Shown here: piece by piece, positions 28,312-35,386 of the stretch
Position numbering within the stretch: position 1 is the first letter of the stretch
How the letters are laid out: every line of letters starts with the position of its first letter
Assembly (NCBI RefSeq): GCF_003012745.1
Contig: NZ_PXYK01000002.1
Coordinates: forward strand, 62,001-126,000
DNA: 64,000 bases
Direction: 5' to 3'
Source: Kumtagia ephedrae
GTDB lineage: Bacteria > Pseudomonadota > Alphaproteobacteria > Rhizobiales > Rhizobiaceae
Made by a program: the position numbers and the translations under genes
Notes under the pieces: model-generated
The model's input: the letters and a program-made list of their open reading frames with translations, nothing else
Database searches by the model: none
Told to the model about the DNA's origin: nothing

Positions 28312-29724
28312 ATGGCGCCTCCGAAACTCTATATCGGCCGCAAGATCCGCGAGCTGCGCCAGGCCGCCGGCCTCACCCAGGTGCAGTTCGCCGAGCGTCT
28401 CGGCATTTCGACGAGCTATCTCAATCAGATCGAGAACAATCAGCGGCCGGTCTCGGCCGCGGTGCTGCTGGAGCTTGCGGAAAAGTTCCAGATCGACCTG
28501 TCCGACATTGCGCAGACCGACAGCGACCGCATGCTGTCGGCCTTGTCGGAGGCGCTCTCCGACCCGCTGTTCGACAGCCACAGGCCGACCTTGCAGGAAC
28601 TGAAGCTGATCACGCAGAACGCGCCGTCCCTGGCGCGCGCGCTGATCTCAAGCCACCAGGCCTATCGCCGCGCCAGCGAGCAGCTGGTCAGCCTCGACGA
28701 CACGCTCGGCCGCGGCGTTTCGGCGGCCGAGCCGACGCCGTATGAGGAGGTGCGCGACTTCTTCCACTTCGTCGACAACTACGTGCACGACCTCGACGTT
28801 GCCGCCGAAAAGCTCGCCACGGACGTCGGCCTGCCCGATCGCGAGGCCGGCGCCGCGCTTGCCGACCACCTGGAGAAGCGGCATGGCGTGCGCGTTGTCC
28901 GCTCCGGTCCGGGCGAGGATTTTTTGCGCCGCTACGACCCGGCGTCGCGGACCCTGTTCCTCAACCCCTATTCGCCTGCAGCGACGCGCACCTTCCAGAC
29001 GGCGTTCCAGATCGCGGCGCTGGAGATGGAGCCGCCGATCGCCGGGATCGTGGGAAAGGCCGGCTTCCGCTCGGCCGAGGCGGCGGAGGTCTGCAAGATC
29101 GGCCTCAAGAACTATTTCGCCGGCGCCCTGGTGCTGCCCTACCAGTCCTTCATGAGCGCGGCCAGGGAGCTGCGTCACGATCTCGAACTGCTCGCCGCCC
29201 GCTTCGGCGCCAGCCTCGAGCAGATCGCGCACCGGCTGTCGACCTTGCAGCGCCCGGGCCTGAAAGGCGTGCCGGTCTTCTTCGCCACCATCGACCGCGC
29301 CGGCAACATCACCAAGCGGCACAGCGCGGCGAAGCTGCAGTTCGCCCGCTTCGGCGCCGCCTGCCCGCTGTGGAACGCCCACCAGGCCTTCGAGGCGCCC
29401 GGCCGCATCGTGCGGCAGCTCGCCGAGACGCCGGACGGCGTACGCTATCTCAGCGTCGCCACCGAAATAACCAAGAGCGGCGGCGGCTACCGCGCACTCC
29501 ACCGGTCCTATGTGATCGCGCTGGGCTGCGAGATCTCCTATGCCGGCGATTTCGTCTATGCCGACGGACTGGACAAGGACAGCCGCGCCGCCTTCGACCC
29601 GATCGGCATCTCCTGCCGCATCTGCGAGCGCCAGAACTGCCCGCAGCGCGCCGTCCCGCCGCTCAAGCGGCGGCTGAGCATCGACCACAATGTGCGGACG
29701 TCGCTGCCCTATTCGATGCTGTAG
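28312..29724 (+). CDS. XRE-family short-chain fatty acid regulator (ScfR/RamB/PrpR type)
   Basis: 470 residues. The N-terminal helix-turn-helix is I-R-E-L-R-Q-A-A-G-L-T-Q-V-Q-F-A-E-R-L-G-I-S followed by S-Y-L-N-Q-I-E-N-N-Q-R-P-V; the middle has an IrrE-like region without a clear HExxH; and the C-terminus is the DUF2083-type domain with a Cys cluster (S-C-R-I-C-E-R-Q-N-C-P-Q-R), as in RamB/PrpR proteins that sense acyl-CoA or propionate metabolism. I use the ATG at 28312 since the extension to 28252 would read through the operator-like sequence. Its divergent neighbours encode propionyl-CoA carboxylase, which is the expected target. Confidence 0.9.
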   Translation: MAPPKLYIGRKIRELRQAAGLTQVQFAERLGISTSYLNQIENNQRPVSAAVLLELAEKFQIDLSDIAQTDSDRMLSALSEALSDPLFDSHRPTLQELKLITQNAPSLARALISSHQAYRRASEQLVSLDDTLGRGVSAAEPTPYEEVRDFFHFVDNYVHDLDVAAEKLATDVGLPDREAGAALADHLEKRHGVRVVRSGPGEDFLRRYDPASRTLFLNPYSPAATRTFQTAFQIAALEMEPPIAGIVGKAGFRSAEAAEVCKIGLKNYFAGALVLPYQSFMSAARELRHDLELLAARFGASLEQIAHRLSTLQRPGLKGVPVFFATIDRAGNITKRHSAAKLQFARFGAACPLWNAHQAFEAPGRIVRQLAETPDGVRYLSVATEITKSGGGYRALHRSYVIALGCEISYAGDFVYADGLDKDSRAAFDPIGISCRICERQNCPQRAVPPLKRRLSIDHNVRTSLPYSML

Positions 29725-29782
29725 CAGCTTGAAGGTACGTCGCGTGCAAGCAATGGGCTTGGCGGCTATGCGTTCCCAAGGA

Positions 29783-29986
29783 GTTGAGAACCACATTCAC
29801 ATGGTTGCGTTGTGCACTTTCTGGTACAACTTCATCCGCGTTCAGAAGACGCTGAAAACGGCGTTCGGAATGGTGTTGGCGCGTCGTCGGTATGCTTCGT
29901 CGATGGACGATCTTCGCGAAATGGCGGAGGACCCTGCTGCACTGAAGTCGGGCCAGGTTTCCGTGCAGGAAGGGTTCGAAAATTAA
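29783..29986 (+). pseudogene. Transposase remnant (C-terminal fragment, IS1-like)
   Basis: The translated stretch E-N-H-I-H-M-V-A-L-C-T-F-W-Y-N-F-I-R-V-Q followed by K-T-L-K is the C-terminal signature of a common DDE transposase group of the IS1 type (usual wording LENHIHMVALYTVWYNFVRxHKTL). The rest of the gene is missing upstream, where the frame runs into the end of the regulator gene, and no flanking terminal inverted repeats are seen. The final residues (about 45 codons) before the TAA at 29984-29986 are degenerate. A dead insertion-sequence fragment. Confidence 0.8.
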
Positions 29987-30090
29987 CTTGACGTGAAGGC
30001 CTACATGCCCATATTGACGAGTATCAACTTCTCCCCCGTCGGACACGCTGAAAGGCCTCTGGCGGGGTTATTGTTTCTGGGGAGCACAGC

Positions 30091-30717
30091 ATGAAGCTTC
30101 CCGATCCAATCCGTGCAGTAGCGTTTTTTGACGGACAAAACCTGTTCCATTGCGCTAAAAAGGCGTTTGGATACAAGTTCCCCAGCTATGATCCAAAGCT
30201 TCTAGCCGAGACTGTTTGCGCCGCAAAAGGTTGGGTGTGCAGCGGCGTTCGCTTTTACACTGGCGTTCCCGACGCTGGCGACAATGCGTTTTGGAACCAT
30301 TTCTGGGTTGCCAAAGGTGCTCAGATGGGTCGTGATGGCGTGCACGTCTACACTCGCCCGCTGCGCTACAGAAACAAAACGGTGAAGCTACCGGACGGAT
30401 CTGACTTTTCATTCTTGGATGGAGACGAGAAGGGTATCGACGTGCGGATCGCTCTGGACGTTATTCGCCTTGCGCACGAAGACACTTATGACGTCGCACT
30501 CCTATTTTGCAGAGACCAGGATTTATCAGAGGTGGCGGAAGAATTGCGCGCGATCTCAAAGGCGACCAATCGCTGGATCAAGATGGCTTCTGCTTACCCT
30601 TACAGCCCAGCGCATAAGGTACGTGGCATCGACAAGACCGATTGGGTTCAGATTGACCGGGCTACCTACGATAGTTGCCAGGACGCGCGCGATTATCGGC
30701 CTAAGAAAACCACATAA
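30091..30717 (+). CDS. NYN-domain (LabA/DUF88-like) protein, putative ribonuclease
   Basis: 208 residues. The start A-V-A-F-F-D14-G-Q-N-L and the later D-E-K-G-I-D-V-R-I-A-L-D-V-I-R-L-A and L-L-F-C-R-D-Q-D-L-S segments supply the conserved acidic residues of the NYN branch of PIN-like nucleases, which are metal-dependent RNases or structural relatives. SD GGGGAG precedes the ATG. The codon use is clearly less GC-rich than that of the neighbours, and the gene lies next to a transposase remnant, so it was probably acquired by transfer. No antitoxin partner gene is visible on either side. Whether it cleaves RNA is unknown. Confidence 0.82.
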   Translation: MKLPDPIRAVAFFDGQNLFHCAKKAFGYKFPSYDPKLLAETVCAAKGWVCSGVRFYTGVPDAGDNAFWNHFWVAKGAQMGRDGVHVYTRPLRYRNKTVKLPDGSDFSFLDGDEKGIDVRIALDVIRLAHEDTYDVALLFCRDQDLSEVAEELRAISKATNRWIKMASAYPYSPAHKVRGIDKTDWVQIDRATYDSCQDARDYRPKKTT

Positions 30718-30778
30718 CCGACCTCCAAATTGAGACATTACCAGCCTCGACACCGCGTTGCGTTTTCGATGCCGCCGC

Positions 30779-30859
30779 TATACGCTCGCCTCAGGAAACA
30801 GTGCCGTTTCCCTTTCTCCCCGCCCGCTCAGACTCTTCCGGCAACGCTGCTGACGGGCG
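30779..30859 (+). promoter_or_regulatory. Putative ANTAR-responsive leader before amiC (two A1-G4 hexaloop hairpins)
   Basis: A -10-like TATACG at 30779-30784 (with a possible TTGCGT -35 at 30758-30763, short spacer) would start RNA near 30791. Immediately after comes a perfect 6-bp stem, GGAAAC (30794-30799) and GTTTCC (30806-30811), closing the six-base loop AGTGCC. A second, weaker hairpin has CGGC (30839-30842) and GCTG (30849-30852) around the loop AACGCT. Both loops have A at position 1 and G at position 4, the ANTAR target rule. The second hairpin competes with a longer 10-bp hairpin (30821-30859). No U-tract follows that one, so it is not a clear terminator. Confidence 0.55.
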
Positions 30860-30897
30860 CCTATCGTTGACTCGCGTTTTGGGCAGGTGAGCAGACC

Positions 30898-32049
30898 GTG
30901 ACGAATGGTGACTGGCGAATTGGCGTTCTGTTCTCGCGCAGCGGCGTGACCGCCGCCGCTGAGATCGCCGAGGCGAACGCGACGCTGCTGGCGACCGAGG
31001 AGATCAACGCCGCCGGCGGCGTGCTCGGCCGGGCCATCCAGCCGGTCTTCTACGATCCGCAATGCTCGCCGAAGAAATATCGCGAGCTGGCGGTGCGCCT
31101 GCTCACCGAGGACGGCATAAAATTCATCTTCGGCTGCTACATGTCGACGGCGCGCAAGGCCGTGCTGCCGGAAATCGAGGCCTATCGCGGGCTGCTGTTC
31201 TACCCGACCTTCTACGAAGGTTTCGAATACTCGACCCGCTGCTTCTACACCGGCTCGTCCTCCAACCAGAACGCCGTGCAGCTGGCGCGCTATCTGATCG
31301 AGACCTTCGGCAAACGCTTCCTGCTGGTCGGGTCGAACTACGTATTCCCCTACGAATACAACCGGGTGGTCACCGACCTGGTGACGCGGGCGCGCGGCAG
31401 CGTGGCCGACGAGATCTACGTTCCGGTCGAAGCCACCCGCAGGGATTTCGAGAAGGTCGTCCGGCAGATCCGTAAGCTGAAGCCGGACGTCGTCGTCTCC
31501 AACGTCGTCGGCACCGGCGCGGCGCTGCTCTACGAGGCCTACCGGGAAGCCGGCTTCGATCCCCGGACGATGCCGATCGCCAGCCTGTCGACCACCGAGG
31601 CCGAGGTGGCGGAGATGCATCCGGAGATCGCCGCCGGGCATCTCACCGCCGCCTCGTTCTTCGAGACGCTCGACACGCCGGAGGCGCGGCGCTTCGTTTC
31701 CGCCTTCAAGCGCCGCTTCGGCGAGGCCGCGCCGGTCACGGCGAGCGCCGAGGCCGCCTATTTCCAGGTGCATCTCTATGCGAAGGCGCTGGAGATGGCC
31801 GGCGGCAACGAGCCAGAGGCCGTCGCGCGCCACCTTGCCGGGCTGGAATTCGACGCGCCACAGGGACGGGTCCGCATCGACCCAGACAACCACCATACCG
31901 AGCTTTGGTCGCGCATCGGTCGCATCAACGCGGAAGGCAAGTTCGACATACTCTGGCAGTCCGAGGCCAGGGTGAAGCCGGACCCGTATTTCGTCACGGC
32001 GTCCTACGACGACTGGATGGGCGCCGTGCAATCCAGAAGCATGGCGTGA
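30898..32049 (+). CDS. amiC: AmiC-like amide/urea-sensing regulator (periplasmic-binding-protein fold, cytosolic)
   Basis: 383 residues of the type I branched-chain/amide-binding fold, without a signal peptide (M-T-N-G-D-W-R-I-G-V-L-F-S-R-S-G), as expected for a cytosolic sensor rather than a transporter component. It contains F-I-F-G-C-Y-M-S-T-A-R-K-A-V-L-P and the Y-P-T-F-Y-E-G-F-E ligand-pocket region shared by AmiC, FmdD and UrtA. The GTG start follows AGGTGAG. In Pseudomonas, AmiC binds AmiR and releases it when an amide is present. The adjacent ANTAR gene 12 bp downstream supports the same arrangement. Given the urea transporter and urease downstream, urea or a short amide is the likely ligand (inference). 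Confidence 0.88.
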   Translation: MTNGDWRIGVLFSRSGVTAAAEIAEANATLLATEEINAAGGVLGRAIQPVFYDPQCSPKKYRELAVRLLTEDGIKFIFGCYMSTARKAVLPEIEAYRGLLFYPTFYEGFEYSTRCFYTGSSSNQNAVQLARYLIETFGKRFLLVGSNYVFPYEYNRVVTDLVTRARGSVADEIYVPVEATRRDFEKVVRQIRKLKPDVVVSNVVGTGAALLYEAYREAGFDPRTMPIASLSTTEAEVAEMHPEIAAGHLTAASFFETLDTPEARRFVSAFKRRFGEAAPVTASAEAAYFQVHLYAKALEMAGGNEPEAVARHLAGLEFDAPQGRVRIDPDNHHTELWSRIGRINAEGKFDILWQSEARVKPDPYFVTASYDDWMGAVQSRSMA

Positions 32050-32061
32050 CGGATTGCTCCG

Positions 32062-32685
32062 GTGGCGGTGAACATTCTTCGCGATCTGAAGGGGCTGCGG
32101 GTCCAGGTCATCCACCCGCCAGACCCGGAAGGCGTGGCGCTGGTCGAACATCTCCGACGCATCGGCTGCACTTGCGAGACCACCTGGCCGCTGCCGGACG
32201 CCATCAGCCCGGCCGCCGCCGTGGTGCTCGTCGCCATCGAGCAGGAGAACCGCGAAAAAATCCTCAAGCTGTTCCGCCCGATCGAGCCGTCGGACCCGGC
32301 GCTGCTGGCGGTCGTGTCGTTCGAGGATCCAGGCACGCTGCAAGTCGTGCTGGAATGCGGCGCGCTGGCGGTGATCGAGCGGCCGATCCGCCCGTTCGGG
32401 CTGCTGACCAATTTGACGATCGCCCGCGCGCTGTGGCTGGAACGGCAGGGCGCAGCCAAGCGCATCCGCAAGCTCGAGCGCAAGCTCGCCGGCAACAACC
32501 GCATCCTCAAGGCGAAGAGCATCCTGATGGAGACGCAGGGGCTGAGCGAGCAGGCCGCCTATGAGAGCATCCGCAGGCAGGCCATGGCCAAGCGCGTCCC
32601 GATGGACGATCTGGCGAGCGCCATCATAAATGCACATGAACTCTTGACGTTCAGGGACACCGTGCCTACAGTGAAAAATAATTGA
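32062..32685 (+). CDS. amiR: AmiR-like ANTAR-domain transcription antiterminator
   Basis: 207 residues: a pseudo-receiver domain (about 1-125) lacking the phosphorylatable Asp pattern, a coiled-coil helix (R-I-R-K-L-E-R-K-L-A-G), and a C-terminal ANTAR domain (I-L-K-A-K-S-I-L-M-E-T-Q-G-L-S-E-Q-A-A-Y then S-I-R-R-Q-A-M). This is the AmiR/NasR class that binds paired hexaloop RNA hairpins and prevents formation of a terminator. It starts with GTG, 12 bp after amiC. The hexaloop hairpins and terminator directly downstream (32713-32823) make urtA and the genes after it the obvious target. The last codons overlap the promoter-like sequence at 32644. Confidence 0.9.
   Translation: MAVNILRDLKGLRVQVIHPPDPEGVALVEHLRRIGCTCETTWPLPDAISPAAAVVLVAIEQENREKILKLFRPIEPSDPALLAVVSFEDPGTLQVVLECGALAVIERPIRPFGLLTNLTIARALWLERQGAAKRIRKLERKLAGNNRILKAKSILMETQGLSEQAAYESIRRQAMAKRVPMDDLASAIINAHELLTFRDTVPTVKNN
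32644..32672 (+). promoter_or_regulatory. Sigma70-like promoter inside the 3' end of amiR
   Basis: TTGACG (32644-32649), a 17-bp spacer and TACAGT (32667-32672) would place the start near 32679, just before the amiR stop. The 11-mer TTGACGTTCAG containing the -35 is repeated exactly at 32682-32692. A promoter here would give a separate urt-ure transcript with a roughly 500-nt leader; read-through from amiC is also possible. Confidence 0.45.
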
Positions 32686-32712
32686 CGTTCAGTGAAGTTT
32701 GAACTTCGATTG

Positions 32713-32739
32713 TGGTGCCCGACAGCGTCGTCGGCACCG
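32713..32739 (+). promoter_or_regulatory. ANTAR-type hexaloop hairpin 1 in the urtA leader
   Basis: A hairpin of GTGCC (32715-32719), one bulged C, GAC (32721-32723), loop AGCGTC (32724-32729), then GTC-GGCAC (32730-32737); outer G-C and G-U pairs extend it by up to three. The loop is exactly six bases with A at 1 and G at 4, the determinants known for ANTAR RNA recognition. It lies 13 bases before the terminator hairpin. Confidence 0.7.
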
Positions 32740-32750
32740 TGAGGCTGGGT

Positions 32751-32793
32751 AGCCCGCAAGCTCCGGACAGGAGTTGGCGGGCTTTTTGTTTTT
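32751..32793 (+). terminator. Intrinsic terminator in the urtA leader (probable antitermination target)
   Basis: Stem AGCCCGC (32751-32757) with GCGGGCT (32777-32783), continued internally by AGCTCC/GGAGTT pairing around a GGACA loop, and followed by TTTTTGTTTTT (32783-32793). Very strong by eye. The 5' arm can instead pair with GGCT at 32743-32746, a small alternative hairpin directly after hexaloop 1 that would block terminator formation. Confidence 0.85.
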
Positions 32794-32823
32794 CGGCCTG
32801 TCCGACAGTGTCGTTGGCGGCCG
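32794..32823 (+). promoter_or_regulatory. Second A1-G4 hexaloop hairpin, downstream of the terminator
   Basis: CCGAC (32802-32806) and GTTGG (32813-32817) close the six-base loop AGTGTC (32807-32812; A1, G4). An outer CGGCC/GGCCG stem (32794-32798 with 32819-32823) extends it across a small internal loop. The core resembles hairpin 1 (both have C-C-G-A-C-A-G-n-G-T-C-G-T). Placement after the terminator is unlike the usual tandem arrangement. Confidence 0.55.
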
Positions 32824-32948
32824 TCATGCTGAATCGATCTGCCGAACCGCGTCCGCTGGCCGGTCGCGCATGACCTTGTGCTTGCCTGCGCAGGGGCTGC
32901 GCAAATGCGCCTTCGGACGAGTGCGCGGATGGCCGAGCGCCGAAATAT

Positions 32949-33057
32949 CCGGGGTTTTTGGGAGAATTCCGGGGCGTTTTGGAAAAATTCCAGGAGGTTT
33001 TTCGGAGAAAAAGCAGGCGATTTTCGCGGGAAAGCAGCCGAATTCGGCGGTTTTTTT
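32949..33057 (+). repeat. Tandem imperfect ~21-nt units with phased T/A tracts and a second terminator-like hairpin
   Basis: Units starting at 32949, 32969 and 32990 share the pattern C-C-n-G-G-G/A-n-T-T-T-T-n-G-G-A-n-A-A with a period near 20-23 nt, so the T and A tracts recur about every two helical turns. Shortly after, GCCG-AATT-CGGC (33037-33048) followed by GG and seven T (33051-33057) looks like a weak intrinsic terminator. The whole 32686-33178 interval (about 490 bp) has no credible gene in any frame and is best read as the urtA leader. Confidence 0.5.
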
Positions 33058-33178
33058 AGGAGCACGGACGCGCGAAGAGCCGGAAGGTTTCCTGAGCCGG
33101 TCGCCTCGCCAGCAAACCGCGACCGGACAATCCACAAGAACGAAGCGTCAAAGACGGCGCAAAACGAGGGGTACTACG

Positions 33179-34420
33179 ATGCAGAACAGACGGACATTCA
33201 TCAAGGCGAGCGGACTGGCGGCAATGGGCCTGGCGGCGCCGGCGATCCTGCGCCTCGACGGCAGGGCCTGGGCGGCGGACGAGATACCGGTGGGAATCAT
33301 GTATTCCCTGACGGGAACCACCGCCATCGTCGAGAAGTCGATGAACCAGTGCGCGCAGATGGCGATCGCCGAGATCAACGCCAAAGGCGGCGTGCTGGGC
33401 AAGCAGTTGAAGCCCATCATCGAGGACCCGGCGTCGGAGCCGCGCATCTACAGCGAGAAGGCCCGCAAGCTCGCCATCGAGGACCAGGTGCCGGTGATCT
33501 TCGGCTGCTACACCACCGCCAGCCGCAAGGCGGTGCTGCCGGTGGTCGAGCGGCGCAAGGGCCTGCTGGTTTGGCCGACCTGGTACGAGGGCGAGGAGTG
33601 CTCGAAGAACGTGCTCTACGCCGGCTCGGCGGTGCCCAACCAGCAGCTCGAGAATTCGCTGCCCTGGCTGAAGAAGAACCTCGGCAAGAGCAAGCTGTTC
33701 ATCGTCGGCTCCGACTACGCCTTCCCGCGCGGCATGGCCAAGACCTCGAAGACGATCTGCCAGGGTATCGGCATGGAGGTGGTGGGCGACGAATACCTGC
33801 CGCTCGGCCATACCGAATGGGCCTCGATGGTGTCAAAGATCGGCTCCAGCGGCGCCGACGTGATCTTCTCCAACGTCGTCGGCGATTCGATCGTGGCCTT
33901 CTATCGCGAGCTGCGCAACCAGGGCTACGACTTCGAGAAGCTGCCGCTCTGCTCCTCGACCACCACCGAGGTCGAGATCAAGGCGATGGGTCCTGAATAC
34001 GCCCAGGGCAGCTACGTCTCGCTGCCCTATTTCCAGACCGTCGACACGCCGCAGAACAAGGTGTTCGTCGAGGCGTTCAAGGCCTATGCCGGCACCGATG
34101 CCGTCACCCACGCCGCCATGGAAGCCGTCTATATCGGCGTCAACATGTGGGCGATGGCCGCCGAAAAGGCCGGCGACGTGTCGCCCGAGGCGGTGGTGGC
34201 GAATGCCGGCGGCCTGTCGTTCGACGCGCCGCAGGGCAAGGTGACGATCGACCCCGAGAACCTGCACAGCTACCTGACCCCGCGCATCGGCAAGACCCGT
34301 GCCGACGGCCTGCTCGACATCGTCGACCAGTATCCGGAGCCGCTGCTGCCCCTGCCCTATTCGAGCGTCGGCGAGACCGCTGAAAAGCGCATCTGCACCG
34401 CCGGCGGCGCCGTGCTGTAA
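33179..34420 (+). CDS. urtA: Urea (short-chain amide) ABC transporter substrate-binding protein
   Basis: 413 residues. The N-terminus has a twin-arginine-type signal (N-R-R-T-F-I-K, hydrophobic run, cleavage near A-W-A-A-D). The segments F-G-C-Y-T-T-A-S-R-K-A-V-L-P-V, W-P-T-W-Y-E-G-E-E-C-S-K-N-V and V-G-S-D-Y-A-F-P-R are the UrtA/FmdD hallmarks and resemble the AmiC sensor upstream. The ATG follows GAGGGG. Followed by the full set urtB-E and by urease genes, which makes urea the likely ligand; a formamide/acetamide specificity cannot be excluded. Synthesis is probably governed by the terminator at 32751. Confidence 0.9.
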   Translation: MQNRRTFIKASGLAAMGLAAPAILRLDGRAWAADEIPVGIMYSLTGTTAIVEKSMNQCAQMAIAEINAKGGVLGKQLKPIIEDPASEPRIYSEKARKLAIEDQVPVIFGCYTTASRKAVLPVVERRKGLLVWPTWYEGEECSKNVLYAGSAVPNQQLENSLPWLKKNLGKSKLFIVGSDYAFPRGMAKTSKTICQGIGMEVVGDEYLPLGHTEWASMVSKIGSSGADVIFSNVVGDSIVAFYRELRNQGYDFEKLPLCSSTTTEVEIKAMGPEYAQGSYVSLPYFQTVDTPQNKVFVEAFKAYAGTDAVTHAAMEAVYIGVNMWAMAAEKAGDVSPEAVVANAGGLSFDAPQGKVTIDPENLHSYLTPRIGKTRADGLLDIVDQYPEPLLPLPYSSVGETAEKRICTAGGAVL

Positions 34421-34493
34421 CGCCTTTCGGCAGGACACCGGGCCGGCGCGGTCGACCGCGGCGGCCCGAATTTCGGGTCAGGTTGGAAGCGGC

Positions 34494-35384
34494 ATGGAAA
34501 CATTCGTCATCGGACTGAGCATCGCCTCGATCCTGTTCATGGTCGCGCTGGGCCTGGCGATCATCTACGGGACGATGAAGGTCATCAATCTCGCCCATGG
34601 CGAGATGGTGATGATCGGCGCCTACGTCACCGTGCTGGCGACTAAGCATCTCGGCTTCAACCTTTATCTCTGCCTGCCGCTGGCGTTCCTGGTCACTGCC
34701 GGCTTCGGCCTGGTGATCGAGCGCACCGTGGTGCGCCGGCTCTACGGGCGGCTGCTCGACACGCTGCTGGCCACCTGGGGCATCGCGCTGATCCTGCAGC
34801 AGCTCATCCGCATCCATTTCGGGCTCGGGCTGTTCGGCATCCATATCGACGGCCTCGGCTCCGACCTGCAGAACGTGCCGGTGCCGGGGGAACTCCAGCA
34901 GACCCTGCATTTCCTCGGCGCCAACATCCCCGTCTACCGGGCCTTCATCTTCGTCGTCGCCCTGCTGCTCGGCGCCGTCACCTGGTGGCTGATCTACAGG
35001 ACGCGCTTCGGCAGCCAGCTTCGCGCCGTCTCGGTGGCGCGCAACACGGCGGCGGCCTGCGGCGTCAACGACAAGCGCGTCAACATGCTCGCCTTCGCCT
35101 ACGGCTCGGGCCTCGCCGGCATCGCCGGCGTGCTCGTCTCCGGCTTCAAGACCGTCTCGCCGGACATGGGCACGCCCTATGTCGTCGACGCCTTCCTGGT
35201 GGTGGTGGCCGGCGGCGTCGGCCACCTCGCCGGCACCTTCCTCTCCGCCGGCATCCTCGGCGAGGTGCAGAGCTTCGTCGCCATGTGGCTGAACGACGTC
35301 TACGGCCGCACCGTGCTGTTCGCCGTGGTCATCCTCATCCTCCTCTTCAAGCCGCAGGGCCTGTTCGTGAGCAGGAGCCGCTGA
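34494..35384 (+). CDS. urtB: Urea ABC transporter permease UrtB (LivH type)
   Basis: 296 residues, multi-pass membrane protein of the branched-chain amino acid/urea permease class, with I-I-Y-G-T-M-K-V-I-N-L-A-H-G-E near residue 25 and the conserved G-L-A-G-I-A-G-V-L and G-G-V-G-H-L-A-G-T segments. The ATG at 34494 fits the family start; the 73-bp gap to urtA shows nothing else. Forms the channel with UrtC. Confidence 0.92.
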   Translation: METFVIGLSIASILFMVALGLAIIYGTMKVINLAHGEMVMIGAYVTVLATKHLGFNLYLCLPLAFLVTAGFGLVIERTVVRRLYGRLLDTLLATWGIALILQQLIRIHFGLGLFGIHIDGLGSDLQNVPVPGELQQTLHFLGANIPVYRAFIFVVALLLGAVTWWLIYRTRFGSQLRAVSVARNTAAACGVNDKRVNMLAFAYGSGLAGIAGVLVSGFKTVSPDMGTPYVVDAFLVVVAGGVGHLAGTFLSAGILGEVQSFVAMWLNDVYGRTVLFAVVILILLFKPQGLFVSRSR

Positions 35385-35386
35385 CC

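Noticed and set aside
28086-28313. Small minus-strand open frame (75 codons) between pccB and the ScfR-like gene
   Set aside because: It covers the promoter/operator region, has no ribosome binding site and no recognisable family features.
32682-32710. Second promoter using the repeated TTGACG at 32682
   Set aside because: The -10 at 17 bp (TTCGAT) matches poorly; the copy at 32644 with TACAGT is better. The repeat may instead be an operator.
32559-33137. Overlapping open frames on both strands in the urtA leader, some with repeated Lys/Phe/Pro peptides
   Set aside because: The repeats come from the phased T/A-tract units; no start context and no domain features. Better explained as a noncoding leader.
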